The position numbers and the translations under genes were made by a program. A stretch of 64,000 nucleotides of DNA from Diploscapter coronatus (Eukaryota; Nematoda; Chromadorea; Rhabditida; Rhabditidae). The notes under the pieces are model-generated. The model had not been told where the DNA came from. It ran no database searches and saw nothing but the letters and a program-made list of their open reading frames with translations. This document shows positions 1-12,700 of this stretch, piece by piece. Location of the stretch: NCBI GenBank assembly GCA_964036155.1, contig OZ038422.1, positions 56,567,201 through 56,631,200 of the forward strand, given 5' to 3'. Positions within the stretch are counted from its first letter, which is position 1, and each line of letters starts with the position of its first letter.

Positions 1-747
1 CGATTGATCATAGACATTTGATTTCCTTTCTTGTAGCAATAACATCGACTTCGTTTTTTTCGTTTCGTGTGATTTTTCTCCCTTTTTGAAATTTAACTCG
101 TTTTTTTTAAACTAATATAGATAGTGCAAATGGTTTTTTTTTAATCGAAGTTCTGAACACAACATTTACACCATTGTTGAAGTGGGCGTTTTGTGGTATT
201 CAACTATGTTTTTACTCTTTTCACGTCGATGTTTCTATCGAAAGTTGTGCATTGCATACTTCATGCAACTCGTCAATTTCGGGTGATTCGCACTCGTTTT
301 TCTCCTTCTCGTATGTTCGCTTTAATCCAAAATTTCACAATTCTCTTAAAAGTTCAACGGAAGTGATCGTTTTGTATGGGAAATTGTCCCAAGTTAACAA
401 CAATGTTAAAAATAGCATAACTTTCAATTTTTAGATTCTCATTTGACCAGTTTATATTGAGTTTCGAGTTTTGACCAAAAGAAAAGTTTTCCGACAGATT
501 TTACCTGGTGTTACTTAACATCACTTTTACGACGCTGAAAAATACCCTGGAAAATTATCGCGTACCAACTAAAGGTCCTTAAGAAAATTTGCCTAAAGAA
601 TTTGACATCACTTGCACTCTCGAAAGCAATTTTATCATTTCGGTATTTGCATGGCTATTTTAGAGTTGTGAGTTGAGTGCCGCTGCCGTGATTCTGCCGT
701 TTTGTTCGATGTTTTCTTCGAAAAGGTATAATTTTCTCTAATTTCAG
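1..747. other. non-coding stretch before the first visible filamin exon
   Basis: I find no convincing coding exon here. The stretch is AT-rich and ends in a polypyrimidine tract and TTTCAG acceptor at 741-747, which opens the first recognisable filamin exon. It is most likely a filamin intron whose upstream exon lies outside the window. Confidence 0.6.
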
Positions 748-3700
748 CAATCGTGACAGTGAATTGCGAGAAGGAACTCCACGTGTTTACCTCGGATGGA
801 GCCAACACGCGGATATTGATTACTAGTCCTTCTGGCAGGGCTGTGGAGGCTATCATTGAATCGACTATCGATGGATTCCACGTCCGATTCACGCCTTCCG
901 AAGTCGGAGACTACACGATCAACGTGTCGTATGCAGATCTGCCCATTGAATCGTCTCCCTTCATGCTGCACAGCCTGCCCGATTATGGACCTGGCAATTT
1001 GGCCGAAGCAGAATACGTCGTATCTGGAAGTGGTCCGCCTCGAGCCGATCTCGTTTCTGTGCGAGGTCCAGGCCTAGGTCCGGTGATCGCTCAGCGATCG
1101 ACTCACGTCATCATTGACACGACGAACGCAGGCTTCGGAGATATCGATTTATTCGTTGATGGACCGACTCGAACTCCTCTGCACTGTGTCGATAATCAAG
1201 ACGGCACTTTGACGATGTATTATGTTCCAAGAACTGCAGGACTTTATTATTTGCGGGTTATGTTCGACAATCAGCAAGTGGCAGGGAGCCCATTTCAGGT
1301 AAATATTGTTGACTAGAGAGCGAATAGGGATGGTTGCATATTCTCTTACTACTCGTTTTTAAGTCTCGTATTAAAATTGGAGAAGAATAAAGCGGAACAA
1401 GAGCTACTCTCCTTTGTTCCTCAAAAAAGACTTCTAGAGGGAGGAGGAAGGGATGCACTCGTGAGATTAGCCATTGCTTTGCGTCTCTGTACCTTGGATT
1501 TCGTATTGCGTCCTTCGCGGATATGCACTCCGCCCTCCTCAGCAAGTCTTGTAAAGACAATGAAGAGTATCGAACTTGCAAAAATATGCACACATCTTTG
1601 TTCTTCTTACAAGTCAATCTACCCTGTCTAGGATTTGCATAAATGATTTCAGGTAATGGCAGTCTCTCAACTGCTTGCATCTCCTATCATTTCCTCAGAA
1701 AACGAGAAGAATTCCCTATCGAGTGGTTCATCAACTCCTCACACAACTTGCATCAAATAATTCATCATCTTTTTCTCTTGTTTTGTATATCCCTTATCTT
1801 TCCTCTTTCCTGAATCTTTCATTTCTAGTTGCATTGTGTCTGTTTATGTCCTCCTCTGCAATTGTCCGTGATCTTTGTTTTTGCCCCTCGACTCGAGTTA
1901 TCTGATCTCAACACTTTCCATTCTCTCAAATGTAAAATACGATCCACATCTTTATCATAATTATTGCTATGAACTATGAAATTCAATAAAATTTTTGAAT
2001 CTTGTGATTTTGTCAAGTCAATTGCATTTTATGGCTACTCTGCTCTAAAATTTTCACCTCCACAAGTTTCGCTTTCTATGCTAGGAGACATGTTCCATCA
2101 AGATCTGGGGATCATATTCATTTGATACTTTTGTGAATTAGCTAGAAAGCAACATTCTTCTAAAAGTGTATAGTCTAAAATCTAATAATTGCCTGTGCTA
2201 TTTCTTTTCAAATCATTCGATAAGAACTAGATGAATCAAATAATCTTGAAGTGCAAAGATTTTCTTTACTTTTTAATCATTAGCATTTTGCTAAATATTT
2301 CGAACAAGGGAAGTGTATAGGTCGGAACTCACGTATCTTTATGAAACTCGCCAAATAGAGGTTTGTGATATGGATAACGATGATAAAACAAAATCGGCAA
2401 TAATGACCTGGAAGCAACTAATTTTTAGCTCTTTTTCACTCATGTTTTGTGTAAGAAGTGAGCGAATTCTTTTGTCTAACACGTATGCAAATTTGGCAAT
2501 TAAAGAAGAGAAGAAAATGGATTATCATCAATTTTCTGGCTCCAAGACTCGATTTGACGAATTTTAGCGTAATAATCGTGATCTACGTCATCGAAGGACC
2601 CCCGTGTGGAAAGTTTCGTAGAAATTTGTTAGTTCCTATGTGGAAGCTTCCCTTGGAAGTTGTTAGGAGACAATATGGTAGAAGTCATCAAAATGGTGTA
2701 GCCAAATCAACTTTACCGCACTTTCTTTTGAAAGGCTTTGGAAAAACATGTCATTATTCTTTAAAAGTTTAAATAATTGGCAATTGAAGAAAACTTCAAT
2801 AATTATCTTGATTACAGTGAACAGCTAACTTGTTTTGTTTTTCAGAGAAGGCTCTGGTCGGAACGCGCGTGACACCGAGAATCGACATTGGTGACTTGGC
2901 GAAGAAGGGAGCGAAGCCCCGACTGCTTATCGACAAGGATGGGCACATTTCGGAGGCCAAACTCAACCAGCTCAGTCCGTCCGTCTTCGCCACTCAACTG
3001 CCTCTCGGAAAACCTGGAAACTACAAATTCATGGTAGGATTTGCCTTCAAGCAATGACTGGAATAATGGTTTCTTGCATAGTTCAGCAAGTTTGTTTTTC
3101 TTCAATTTGCAATGTTTGTTATGGGTGAACTTTGACAAATAATGAATTAGAACTCAATGTCTTACAAAAATTAGTTTCTGTGATTGGAGTAAATCGATCT
3201 GATATGGCAAATTCGCAGGCTTCGATCGACGACGTTCCCATCGCGGAGAAGACCGTGATTGTGCAGAAGGGACAGGACGCGCTCAAATGCAGGGCTGAAG
3301 GCAAGGGGCTGACAGAGGCCACGGTCGGCAAGAAGGCGGTCTTCAGCATTGACAGCAATGTAAGACATTTCGTCGAACAAGAAGAATGATTCCTTTACAT
3401 GGTGAACCTGGGATGTTAGTAGTGACAAAAAAGTTTCAAATTTATAGCCCCTCATCTCAAGAGTATTTAAAAATTTGATCTGAATTTCATTTCACAAAAT
3501 TTTCCAAAGCAACTAGTTAAATTCATCCCAACTTTATGCTGAAGTTCGTGAAGCTGGAAGAGAAGCTCCAGGACAGTTGTGTTGGTGATTGATAATTTAG
3601 ATAATCTTTAACCAACCACCACGTGATGAGAATATTATGAACATCTCCATATGACAATTTGCAGGGAGCTGGCGATGGAAACGTGTACGTTGAAATCCAG

Positions 3701-6700
3701 GGTCCATCCGAGCCGGAAACGTTCCTGAAGCAGAGGGAGGACGGCAGCTGCGAGGTGGAGTTCGTGCCGAAGAAGCCGGGCGACTACAACATTGGCATTC
3801 TGTATGGAGACGAGAAGAAGTCCATCAGAGGTTGTGGAAGTTTTAAATAGATTAGTATAGAGGAATTGGAATGTCAAATTATCACATTTCGCAATCATAG
3901 AACTGTGTAAATAGGCTCAATGCGTTCTTCTTCTAATTCTTTCATTTGTGTGCAATCTATACATTTTTGCACATGACAATTTTTCTTCCTTCTGACCAGA
4001 TTTGTAGATAAGACTCGCAGCCGCCCGCGGATCGGGTGCGCAAATATATGAAAGTGCAGGGTGCAAGTTGGGCTTTGGTGTGAAATTTTTATCTTGTGAA
4101 GAAGGGGATTCAAATAATGGTAATTTGAAAAGGCGCCTCTAACACCGAGTACTATATTTTGGAAATAATATGGTGCAACCATGTCCCACCACTACCTTCG
4201 AAATTATTGAAATCTGCCAAAATTCCACATGCAAAGGGCCTTCGTTAATGATCAACATGATTGAGTGGACATGTTTTTTGATCTAGAAGTTCGTTATAAT
4301 TTAAAAAAAAAAAAAAAAGTGAAAATCATATGAAAATGTAATCATTTCAGGCTCCCCGTTCCTCTGCCACGTGGACTATCCGCTGGATGCATCGCAAGTC
4401 AAGGTGAAGGGACTCGAGAAGAAAGACGTGCAGAGTGGCGAGCCTGTCGAATTCGAGATCGATGTCACTGGCACGAAGGACGCCCCTGTCACCGCCTCTG
4501 TGCCTCCAAGTATGTCTGCCTTTCATTCAATTTGCATTACTTCAATGTCGTTTATCTTCTATTCAGCTGCACTTTGAATTTTCCAAATTCGATTTCATCA
4601 ACCATTTCCATACTCACTAAATATTGCAAGCGACGATAATTTTTAAATTGAAAAACGTACCTGATTCTCATTACGACTATTCGATTTCAGTCTACCAACA
4701 GCCACTTGTGGAGAAGTCGCAGTCGAATCCGCGCATCTACAAGGCAAAATTCACTCCGGTCGGGGAGGTTGGCGAGCAAATTCCCATCACAGTCAACTAC
4801 GATGGAAAGCCCCTCTCTGCAAGCCCCTTCTTGGTCAAACTCCAGCCCAAACCTCATCCCGATAACGTCCAAATTGTCCAGAGTCCCATTCCTTCTGATC
4901 AGGAACAAGGTATTTTGGAGGGTAATTTGTGTTCGACTGATTTGACATAATGGCAAGGTGCACTTCTCATATTGTTTCCTCATAGTCTTATCTCCCTATC
5001 ATATTTCTCAAAGTATTGATCATTATCATGCTAGTCTGTAAAATTGTTACTGATCCATAACATGAATTCCGCCATTCTTCAAATACGTTGTTTACAAATT
5101 TAATTGAAAGTGAACTAGAGATCGTACATGAACTTTCTAAATTCCAGAAGACAAAGCAGGCACGATTCTGGCATCGCGCGAGGCTATCGTCATTCTGGAC
5201 CTGAAGAACTGTGGAGATGTGAAGAGCTGTGAGGCTGTCATTATTGTGAGTGAAATTGGACGAGTTGGATGAATGTGAACTTATTACAGGGACCTGATGG
5301 ACAGAGAAGAGACTGCATCGTCGCCAGGGGACAGAAGGCAAACGAGATCGAGATCAGATGGAAGACTGACGTCGCTGGCATTTACAAGTGAGGTTTTTTT
5401 TTTCTAATTGAAGAGGATGTTTTAGAATTCATGCTAGAGTAATGGTGTTTTTTTTTTTTCGAAATTTCTACACCACGATTACGAACAATCATTTTTGTCT
5501 GATTATTTTTTAAAAAAATACGAAACATTACGGTAGCACCTAAAGAGATTCCACCTTATATTTTGCTTTAAAAATCGAGTGGGCTCTCTTTAGGCGCTGC
5601 CAAATATTGCCAATATTGAGGCATTTATTGAAAACGACGTTTACGAATTCAGAGCTGATGTGTACTTCGACGGAATCAAGGTGAACAAGAGCGTGGAGGT
5701 CGAGGCACTGCCTACTGCCAGCAGTCAGGATGTCATCAGAGAATGTAAGCGGAATGAGATACAAGCAAAAAGCTGTTCGGCGAGTAGCATCGTTCTGAAA
5801 AGATTACTAGTTCCATTGTCAACAGATAAAAACTTTCGAAATGCAACCGTGCAACGTTTCAAGCGAGCTATAGCAAGAAATGGAAAGAATGCTCGTAAAT
5901 TCAGATGACGCTGTGAGCACTGCTGGATCGGAGATGTCCGTTGGGAGCGAGCAGCTCTTCGCCTACACACACGATGACAGCGACAAGGCCAAACTCACCG
6001 TTAGAGCTGACAGACCCGACGCTGTCCAGATCGGTTAGTCTGATAATGCTGAATTTTCAGCAATGAAAATATTACCCATTTCCTGTGAGCTAAATTGACA
6101 CGAAAATTTGCAAGAACGTCGAAGCGTAGATTTTCAACAGATTTCTATCTTTCAATGAAGAGTTTTAGCTTAACTATGTTAGATGAACAATTAGGCTCTT
6201 TTAAAAGTAAAAATTAAAAAAAAAAAAATATATATATATATGGTAGAAGTTGTAAGAGCTTTTTTTCTTGATATATCGCATACGATGTTTTTAGAGTTAG
6301 AACATTTTTCACCGGAAGAATCGATAATTTCATGCCTTGTTAAAAAAAGATTCCATTTTAAAAATAAATTTTCAGCATTGGAGAGCAAACCACACGAGAA
6401 GGACAGGCACAAGAAGACTGAAATCATCCACGTGAAGCCCACTGCAGAGGGAGCCAACACCATCCACGTCTACTACGGCGGCACTGAAGTCGACAACTTC
6501 ACCTATCAGGTTTGTCATTATCATTGTCAATGCCTGTTGTCATTCCTTCCTTCCTCATTTGTACGTGTCTGTATTCTCACCACAAACTAGTCTGGTCGAT
6601 AGTGTTGAAAATGTGAAACATGAAATTGGGATTGGAAAGGAGAAAGAAAGGGAAAAGAGAGAACAAGGGAAAGAAAAGACCGTGTAACCAGCCTCTCTGC

Positions 6701-9700
6701 CCTATCTTCCTGCCATGTTGTATTGTTGTGTTGTTTCTCGTTTCGACCTCTTTTCACTCTCTGAAAGACGTGAAATGAAACGAAGGAGTAAAGAGGAGAA
6801 ATAGAGAGGAAAGTAAAGAGAGAAGGTTAGGTTTGCGAGGGACGGGACGGGAAGGGCAAGGGGCAGGGGACAGAGGGTGTGTCTCTGCGATTTGCTGCAC
6901 CACATCCATTCCAATTCGCATTTCCATTTCTACACTTTCGTTCATTCATTCATTTCATTCTCCCCCTTCCAATTTACTCCCGAGTTGTTTCGATCGGCAT
7001 TTGATTGATGCCATCACTCGATGAGCAGCTCTGCAGTTGTGCAATTCATGCGCACTCCCATTCCTTCATTCCATTTGCCTCCAACTGCAGAAACGCAGCG
7101 AGAGAGCACAGAAGTGCACGTGAAATGAGGGAGACCATGAGAAAACCAAATTGCTAGTGTAAACAGCGATTGGCATTAAAGAGAAATTGAAGGCAGAAAG
7201 AGTGGACGAAATGGAGAGAGAGCGAGGGGAAATAGGCAGATTGAACAGGAATATAGGAAAGGCATAGGGAAGGGGAGAGGGAAATCGAGACGAGCGAGTG
7301 GCGATACATCTGCATTGCCATTGGCAATGGGGCAATGCCAAGGTCGTTGTCGTTGTCGTTATCGTTGAGATTCTCGATTCGCTTCGGACCGCATTCAATT
7401 CGCCTGCCATTCTGCATATGCATCTCCATCTTCTCATTCCCATTTCCCTTTCTTCCCCACCCTCTGCTTCTGCATACTCAATTGAGTCCCTGCTTCCCCC
7501 TTTCACTCCAAATATCGACTTTCTCCAGCTGCATTTGGCGCATTTCCTTGTTTAGCCTTGCCACACCAAATGTGGCGAATCTGCTATATGTTACTTACCG
7601 AAGAAAAATTCGTCTTCTTTATAATTCTCAAGGAATAGATTTTGCACATTTTTAGAATACTTGCTTGTAATGCGCTAAAATTCTGAAGCATTGATGCACT
7701 TTTCTAAACTCCACTTTAGTTTACTCTTGCTGAGCTGTCAGAAACCAGATTCTTCTATGAAAGCAAGAAATTACAATTGGAGTGAATGAATTCTAAAGAA
7801 GTTATCTGAGCAATGTATCTTCTTATCTATCGTACCCATCTGAAAATTTCTATTTATTCAAAGAATTAGACGGTTGAATTTTTCTGCATGCAATTCACTA
7901 GGGAATAACGATGCTCTGACTATGAAACCTACATGAATTCATTGGAAATCATCTTCTTACAGATTTTTTTTCCAAACTTTTGGTGCACTTGCTATTAGAA
8001 AGTTCCGGAAGACAGCTAAAAATCGTGCGTGCCACACGCTATAATGAAATAACAACTTTTAAAGACGAATCAATGTTTTATCCGAGATTTTCTTTCATTT
8101 CTCAGTTGTTATCCGGATCGACACGTAGCAAAATCATTCATATTTTGTGCGTTCGATACCTAATTGCAATTGCTGTTATTCTCCTGCTCTGCCCTGCCTG
8201 CCTGTGCAATTGCATTCCTCCATTCTTCCGACAGTTGTTCGATGCTTCGTGCTGCTGCCTTCTGTCTTCAGTCTTCCATTCCATTCCATTTTCTGGAAGC
8301 CTGTTTCATCTCTTCAATATTTGATTGCAGTTGTTTTGATCGCTCTCTTTCTTCCCCTTTGCCTCTCTCCAATCTATCTTGCAGCAGTTACTTTCTTCTT
8401 TTTCTCCAAGCCTGTCGACGTGTTTTCCCTATTTTTTCACATTACATCCTCGTACCCCTTCTGCTCATTCTGCCCTGTTGACTTCTCGTTCCTTGCTCTC
8501 TCCTCTCTAGCAGCCCAATGTGATAAATAGTCTCCCGACCCATCTCCTTCCCTATCCCCAGGTTCACTTCCTCACTTCCTTTCTCTTGTTTTGCCTCCAT
8601 CTTCCATCGTTCTTCCAACCAACTGCTCATTTATTTTCATCTTCTTTTGCAGCCTCCAATCGGCAACGAGCAGAGCAGTCTTGTTTTGTCATGTGATTAT
8701 CTCTGTTCTGTCAAAATATCCTCCTTCTTCCTTTCCATCTGCTAATCCCTTCATCCTTGCAGGCTCACCGTCAGTCTCCCTCAACTCCCGCTTCGTCCAT
8801 CCGCGATCACATCGACAGTGTCGTCGACCACCAGGAGTCAGCCTACTACCGTCAGCAGTCCTCTCGCAGCAGCTCCACTTCGCAGCCTTCTGTCCGTCTG
8901 CCTGCAGCCGCCTCTGTCTCTCCCGCTAAATCTCTCACTCACCACAGCTCCTCCACTTCCATCGAATCATCTGCCACTGACCACCTCTATACCAGGGAAT
9001 TCAAGGTAGGAACAACATTAAATTCGTTATGAACTCTGTAAGGGACAATATGCTGATCTTCAACGAAGTATTGTAAAAATTCGATTTCTGATAAGTTTAT
9101 TGTTATGTCACTTTGTCGATGAATGACTTTACTCATAAAGGAGGTTCACAAATTCTGAAAAAAAAACTTTCCAATTAGTGATTTTCAATGACGAGAATGA
9201 CGATGGTGAAGTCAAAAAATGCTAAACAGCACTCAGGTACCTGAAAATCGGTAAAAATCTTCCATTCTCCATTTCTTATGCAAAATACGGGTGAAACACA
9301 GCTAAAAATTCCCTAACTCCAGGTCCCTATTTGGCACTTTTTGACTTCACCCATCGTGATTACCATCCTCGAAAAGCCTCGTTTGGAAAGTTTTGACAGG
9401 ATCTGTGATTTCCTATCGGTGCATTTTCTTTGCCAGACGATTCTAAGTTCTGAATCATCTTTTCTCTATATAGATAAGCGTAATTTTGCCAACAACTTCA
9501 AACCATTTCATTTCAGCTCAACTTGGAAAGTGGACTTCACTCGCGCGACCTGCAAGCAGAAGTGAGCATGCCGTCCTCGCAGACAAAGAAGGACACTGCC
9601 GAGATCGTGGACAATCACGACGGTGCGTTTAATGCAAATCAGCCAAATCGTCCTCCCAATTACTGCCCTTATCTGCTCATTGTCATTGTCGCAATCATCA

Positions 9701-12700
9701 CTTCCTCTGCTGTTGCTTACTACTATTCCAAAGGCGATTCTCCCAATCTTCCCTCTTCTTCTGCTCCCAACACTCCAAATCCTAACTTCAAGTCATAATT
9801 TCTTTTCCTTTGTTTGAGTCAAACTCCTTCTAAAAGGTACTAATTTGTCTTCAAGGTTTGCGAAATTTTCTTTCTTGGGTTGATCAGAGAATTTCTGCCA
9901 AATTTTATGCTTCTGGAGAAATTCACCTGAACTGAATGAAAATTCGATGTCTTTTGATATGAGAGTTAGTGAAGGCGCAGGAAAAAGTAGCCTGCCTTTC
10001 TTCCAGGGGCAAATGCCATTGTGCTCGTTTTGATACCCGACAAACCCCCTTTCCTTCACTTACTCCATCATATCAGAAGACATCTAATTTTCAGTCAGGG
10101 CGAATCTCCGAAAAATAAATTTTGGATACATATTCAAACATAGCAGAAACTTCTGACCAACCAAATAAGTTAAAAACTTTCATTTCGAGCTTCAAACCTG
10201 CTGCATCTTCCTAATCGAAATGAAAGTTTTCGCTTCATTCTTGAAATGATGAATGTGCTCATTACCGAGATGCCAATGTCAATTTCTTTCTTTACTATCT
10301 ATGTCCTTCCTAATTACTAATGTGTGTTTTGTCATCAAGTTAAATCCTCAGTTAATAAATTATTTTCTTTAGGCTCTGTTTCTGTTCGATACACTCCCAA
10401 AACAACTGGCGCTCATGAACTCAACATCCTCCACAAAGGCGCTCCACTGCAGGTAAAAAAAAACAACCGAAGGAAAAAGTTTTGTTAAGGATCTAATCAT
10501 TTAAAATGATGAATTTAGGGCACCCCCATCAAGTTTTACGTGGATTCGTATGCAGATGGCTTTGCGACCGTTTACGGACCTGGACTGCAGTCGGCAATTG
10601 TTGGAGAGCCTGCTCACTTCACTGTTTGCGCCAGAAAATCAAACGCCAAGGTAGTTTTTTCCTGAAACTAAAAGAAGAAATGGCTTAAAAGTTTGATAAC
10701 CTGTTCGCTCAAAAATGCTTTAATTTGTTTTCTTTAAAACAAGAAAATTCAAAAAAGATACTCCTTTCTTCCTGTTCTCCATTTCTTTTTTCCGAAGGAT
10801 AAACCGTCCCAGGCCTTTTTTAATATGAAGAATTTCTTTGCAAAGTTATTACGCTTTAAGTTGATTAATTTCTTATCAGACCACTTTTCTTCAAAACATT
10901 CTAAGCATCAACAGAATTCATGATTTCACACTTTTCATTGCAGGAACTGAGCGTGTCGATTGAAGGACCTGCCAAGTCGAACATCAAGATCCACGACAAC
11001 AAGGACGGAACGTGCTCGGTCGCATGGGTGCCTCCAGTGCCTGGAGAGTACAAGGCGCATGTCAGCCTGGGCGGCAAGGAAGTCAAGGACAGTCCTTTCA
11101 CTGTGCTCGTTATGGGAGAAGGACAGGTTAGATTGCAGCATTTCTCATAGTTTCTGCTTACTCCATTATTCGCTTTTCCAGAAGCGTTCTCACCTGTCAG
11201 TCGGCTCGACCAGCGAAGTGGCTCTGAACATCAACCAGCAGGAACTCAAAGGCATCTCTGCTTCCATCAAGAGTCCATCGGGCATTGAGGAGCCCTGCCA
11301 CGTGAGGATGATCGATGGAGGCCGTCTTGGTTAGTAAACATCATCGGCTGCTATGAGAAAAGATGATTATTGAAATTGAACATTTTTCCAATAGTGCTTC
11401 AGATTTATGAAATTTATCCTCAGAAGGAATGTTATTGGATTCAATTTTCAGGCGTTTCTTTCACGCCTCGCGAGAGCGGCGAGCATCTGATCACAGTGAA
11501 GAGAGACGGAAAGCTGCTTCCCAAGGCTCCCTTCAAAATCAAGGTAGAAATGAGTCGACAGAGAAATGGGGGACATCCTTAATTTGCAGGTGGACAAGTC
11601 GCAGGTTGGAGATGCGTCGAAGGTCGAGGTGAGCGGCGCTGGAAAGGCGAAGGCCGTTTGCTGCGAGGAGAACGAACTGCTCGTCGACACCACCAAAGCT
11701 GGTAAGGAAGAAAATGGATAAATGATGATTGACTGGGAGAATTGCAGGCTATGGAGGCCTTTCCGTGTCTGTCCAAGGACCCTCGAAAGCAGAGCTCAGA
11801 TGCAAGGAAGTCAAGGCCGGGCTCATTAAGGTCCTCTACAAACCGACGGAGCCGGGAGTCTACGCAATCTCTGTCAAGTTCGCTGATCATCACGTTTCGA
11901 ACAGCCCATTCACGGTCAACTGCACTGGAAAGGGCCTCGGCCGCGTGCAGCAGCAATTCAACAGGAAGGCTGAACAGGTATGCATTTCGGTTGTAGGAAA
12001 AACTCATTGACACTCATGAAAGCAATGAGTTTTCTAACGATCCTTACATTCTCCTTGCCGTTATTTCGAAATCACACCATTTGCAGGCCTCGATGGTGCT
12101 CGCCAACCAGGAATCGCTGGTCTACATGAAATTGCCCGGCACTTCGCCCATGGACACCAACGCAAAGGTCAAGGATCCCAAAGGAAAGACTGAAGGCGAG
12201 TCTATTTGACAATAATTAGATCTAAACAGCATCGAGCAATGAAAATCCTACTTTTAACGTTTTTGTCTTTCTTATTTGAGGCCTAGCAATGAAAATGATG
12301 CTATTGCAGATGTGGAAATGCGCGATCTCGGTCAGCAGTTCTACCAGATCAAGTTCAAGCCGAAGATGGAGGGCGTGCACACTCTGTCCATTCTTCACAA
12401 GGATGCGCACATCGTCGGCAGTCCCTTCCAGTTCACTGTCGGCGTCTTCTCGGATGGCGGAGCTCACAAGGCAAGTTGTTACTTTCCTGAAAGATTCTTA
12501 ATCACTTGGTGAATTTTCAACAGCCATTCTATTCTTCGAGGTCTAGCTGTGACTATAGAAACATTAGCTTTGATAAGAAGTTTTTGTCGAAGTGCAACAA
12601 ATGCTACTCTAACTTTTTTCCTCTTTGGCAAAAAATAAAATGAAAACCTCATTCAAATTTTTGGAGTATAGTGAACCCTTGTGAAACAAAATGATTCGAG

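Noticed and set aside
7298..8630. Several overlapping open frames of 80-130 codons in the large filamin intron
   Set aside because: They follow purine/pyrimidine-rich low-complexity sequence, overlap on both strands and show no domain features.
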